NCBI GenBank assembly: GCA_016256075.1
Contig: SDVU01000236.1
Coordinates: forward strand, 1 to 16,743
DNA length: 16,743 nt
DNA from: Dictyocoela muelleri
Lineage: Eukaryota > Microsporidia
Direction: 5' to 3'
Every line of letters begins with the position of its first letter. Within the stretch, counting starts at the first letter, position 1. This document shows positions 15,315 to 16,743 of this stretch, in pieces. The translations under genes and the position numbers were made by a program. Below the pieces are notes generated by a model that saw nothing but the letters and a program-made list of their open reading frames with translations, was not told the DNA's origin and did no database searches.

Positions 15315-16330
15315 ATAGTTTAATTTATTCTAGACGTTATATTATTGAAAAAAAATAAATTTTTTTAATCTTTTTAAGCGTATAAAAAAAGTTTTTCATT
15401 TACAAATGAACTTGAAATATTATTAATTTCTGGTTTTAAGCTAGAAATATACGTGAGGAATTATTTCAATAAACAATAGTTATCTAGAATAAATTCAATG
15501 GAGGTTATATAAGTCCAACCACCTAGTCAGTACTGAAAATTTAATGAACGTTATACTTTTCGTCATTTTGAACAAACATTGATTTTCCGATATTTAATCA
15601 AAATCCTTTTTAATTATGTGCTCATAAAATTTAAAATAAGAGGAATTTCACGAACTCTCGTACAGAGTCTGTGCAACATATGAACAATGCAAGTTATGTG
15701 GTTTAGATTTGGGAAGAAAGCGGTAATTTTTTTTAGATTCTTTTGCAAATAGACACCATCAGTAACTTACAGCGAGCTTATCAACCTGAAATTCTCCATT
15801 CTATAGTTCAGACATTAAGTTAATAAACGATTGTTTAACATTTTTGTTGTTGGATTTGCCCAATTGTATAGTTACTACCAAAGGCTTCTTCATTTTTATC
15901 GATGAGCATTTACCAAAAATTATTTTAGTATTAACTGACCATTGACATCAATTGTTTCATCAACATAAAATATATTATATGATTCCTGAGATCATTAAAT
16001 ATACTTTACCTCTCTTTAAAATAGATAGGAGCAACTTTTCTTCGGTAATGGGATTAATCTTGAATATTTATACCCGTATATTGCTATAGAAATCTTTTAA
16101 ATGGCTTGATCACAGCTTGTACATAGGTATATTATCTGTAGAAAAAGCTTCCGCAAGCTTCTGATCAAACATCACTTTCTGTTTGTTTAATGTATCGTTT
16201 ATTCTAATTTCAATGTACTTTGATATCTTTTTGAGTTACCATATGAGATTTGGATTCAATATGTTTCTTCAATTTTTTTGTACCCTAACTAGGATTATAA
16301 GTAAGATTCGGGTCATATGAGACATCCTAG

Positions 16331-16540
16331 ACTATTTCCTACAATGTATAACGATTTTTCAGGGCTCTTTACTTTTGAGCCCAAAAAAAAAGACTTCCTT
16401 TAATGTAAAAATTAAATAGAATTTTATTAAATAAACTAAAGAAAAATATAAAAATTTGAAAAATATTATTGTTTAATACGTTTTAAATTTAAAAATTTTG
16501 TTTAAATAGTAATTTTAAAATTTCAACAAATAAATACTTA
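16331..16540. other. AT-rich spacer; GGGCTC/GAGCCC hairpin
   Basis: A 6-bp GC-rich inverted repeat (16362-16367 and 16377-16382) is followed by a run of nine A. The string AAAGAGCCCTGAA, read on the minus strand here, also occurs on the plus strand at about 5758-5771. It might be a worn transposon end; no gene is present. Confidence 0.4.
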
Positions 16541-16544
16541 AATT

Positions 16545-16605
16545 CGGAGGTGCTAATTTCGGTTCTCCAACGACGTAGCCGCCCCTCTTATTTTGGAAAA
16601 AAACG
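16545..16605. other. GC-richer block resembling a transposon terminus
   Basis: CGGAGGTGCTAATTTCGGTT at about 16544-16563, continuing to CGACGTAGCCGCCCC, is much richer in G+C than its flanks. GGTGCTA matches the first seven bases of the Merlin A terminus, but no partner end or hairpin is seen, so the identification is weak. Confidence 0.25.
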
Positions 16606-16714
16606 TCATCCATAAGAGAAAATTAAATGATTCTTATTTGAAATAAGCGTGAAATCACGAGTTATCTTCAGATATAATAATAAAAATAATTTTAGTTCTA
16701 TATATGGAAGTTTT

Positions 16715-16743
16715 CAAAAATTTCCGCTTTGCGGAAATTTTTG
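16715..16743. repeat. Perfect 13-bp hairpin at the window end
   Basis: CAAAAATTTCCGC (16715-16727) and GCGGAAATTTTTG (16731-16743) are exact reverse complements around a TTT loop, ending on the last base of the window. On the minus strand it is also a stem followed by T-poor sequence, so it is not a classical terminator. It resembles the hairpin tips of the Merlin elements. Confidence 0.85.

Larger units (their letters stand above)
13442..16330 (-). mobile_element. hAT-superfamily transposon relic, split by Merlin C
   Basis: The coding parts of one hAT transposase are spread over 13442-14231 and 15315-16330 on the minus strand, interrupted by Merlin C. Subtracting the insert leaves about 1.8 kb, or 600 codons, which fits this hAT type. 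Terminal inverted repeats were not identified, so the true ends lie outside or have decayed. Confidence 0.6.
13442..16330 (-). pseudogene. hAT transposase (DUF659/hATC type), degenerate
   Basis: From N to C terminus on the minus strand: KKLKKHIESKSH (about 16250-16280) resembles the end of a BED-type zinc finger (H-X5-H). FDQKLAEAFSTDNIPMYKL (about 16113-16170) is the conserved pre-core segment. VDETIDVNG (about 15940-15964) is the DUF659 (D)ETTD motif with the first catalytic Asp, and VTDGVYL (about 15746-15766) holds the second. NHITCIVHMLHRLCTRVRE (about 15652-15708) is the C-X2-H-type core, and a GGWTYI segment (about 15500) corresponds to RWGTW. Beyond Merlin C it continues QQINIIKNVGRNLEKI (about 14186-14234). 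The final VEVEISFSKMVDIRDDLRK (about 13540-13596) is the hATC dimerisation motif, which usually reads VERSFS. Many stops and frame changes lie throughout. Similar CGGBP1-like hAT genes are common in arthropods, so transfer from a host is possible. Confidence 0.65.

Noticed and set aside
5758-16375. AAAGAGCCCTGAA shared between about 5758-5771 and the minus strand near 16362-16374, as possible hAT termini
   Set aside because: The match is 13 bases only, the sites are 10 kb apart with other elements between, and the orientation does not fit the ends of the hAT relic.

Overview
The window is very A+T-rich, gene-poor eukaryotic DNA, and I read it as a microsporidian genome of the large, repeat-loaded type (of the kind seen in Hamiltosporidium or Edhazardia; the genus is a guess). 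Three things point there. The only intact conserved gene is an intronless, divergent NOP56. Its ATG follows a CCC-like motif of the kind microsporidia carry just before start codons. The rest of the DNA is decayed Class II transposons of families known from microsporidia. No rRNA, functional tRNA, CRISPR or prokaryotic signal is visible.

Layout. 1-1422: AT-rich, no convincing gene, with a perfect hairpin at 56-103. 1423-2538: Merlin (IS1016/ISXO2-like) transposon A, with hairpin-tipped ends and a transposase broken by about two frameshifts. 2999-3261: a long fold-back repeat. 3634-4650: a repeat district holding a tRNA-like relic, ten 22-bp tandem units, a head-to-head pair of (A)ACCCTTATTTTT-type arrays, and GC-rich ATGCGAAACGCG-type motifs that recur inverted at 5296-5334. 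5341-6880: decayed DNA with a possible PIF/Harbinger relic (minus strand) and a 44-codon ORF of unusual composition. About 6880-7967: Merlin-like element B (minus strand). 8501-8746: a weak hypothetical ORF.

8980-12850 is the core of the window. NOP56 (9547-12258, minus strand) encodes a box C/D snoRNP core protein for rRNA 2'-O-methylation. It carries an Asn-rich insert, a KE(I/T)(D/N)(D/N)L repeat and a very long Lys/Glu tail, giving about 903 residues. It lies between two divergent, inverted copies of a roughly 440-bp repeat (8980-9420 and 12409-12850). Each copy starts with tRNA-like A and B boxes at canonical tRNA spacing, which suggests an undescribed tRNA-headed SINE.

About 13442-16330: a degenerate hAT transposase (DUF659/hATC type, minus strand), split by a third Merlin element (C, 14241-15305) with a 9-bp target duplication GAATACTCG. 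Taking out the insert and one duplication joins the two halves of the hAT reading, so the hAT element is older. The window ends exactly on a perfect 13-bp-arm hairpin.

The host contributes one housekeeping gene in about 16.7 kb; nearly everything else readable is mobile DNA. No new multi-gene system is visible. The most novel candidates are the tRNA-headed inverted repeats around NOP56 and the hairpin-tip design shared by the Merlin elements.
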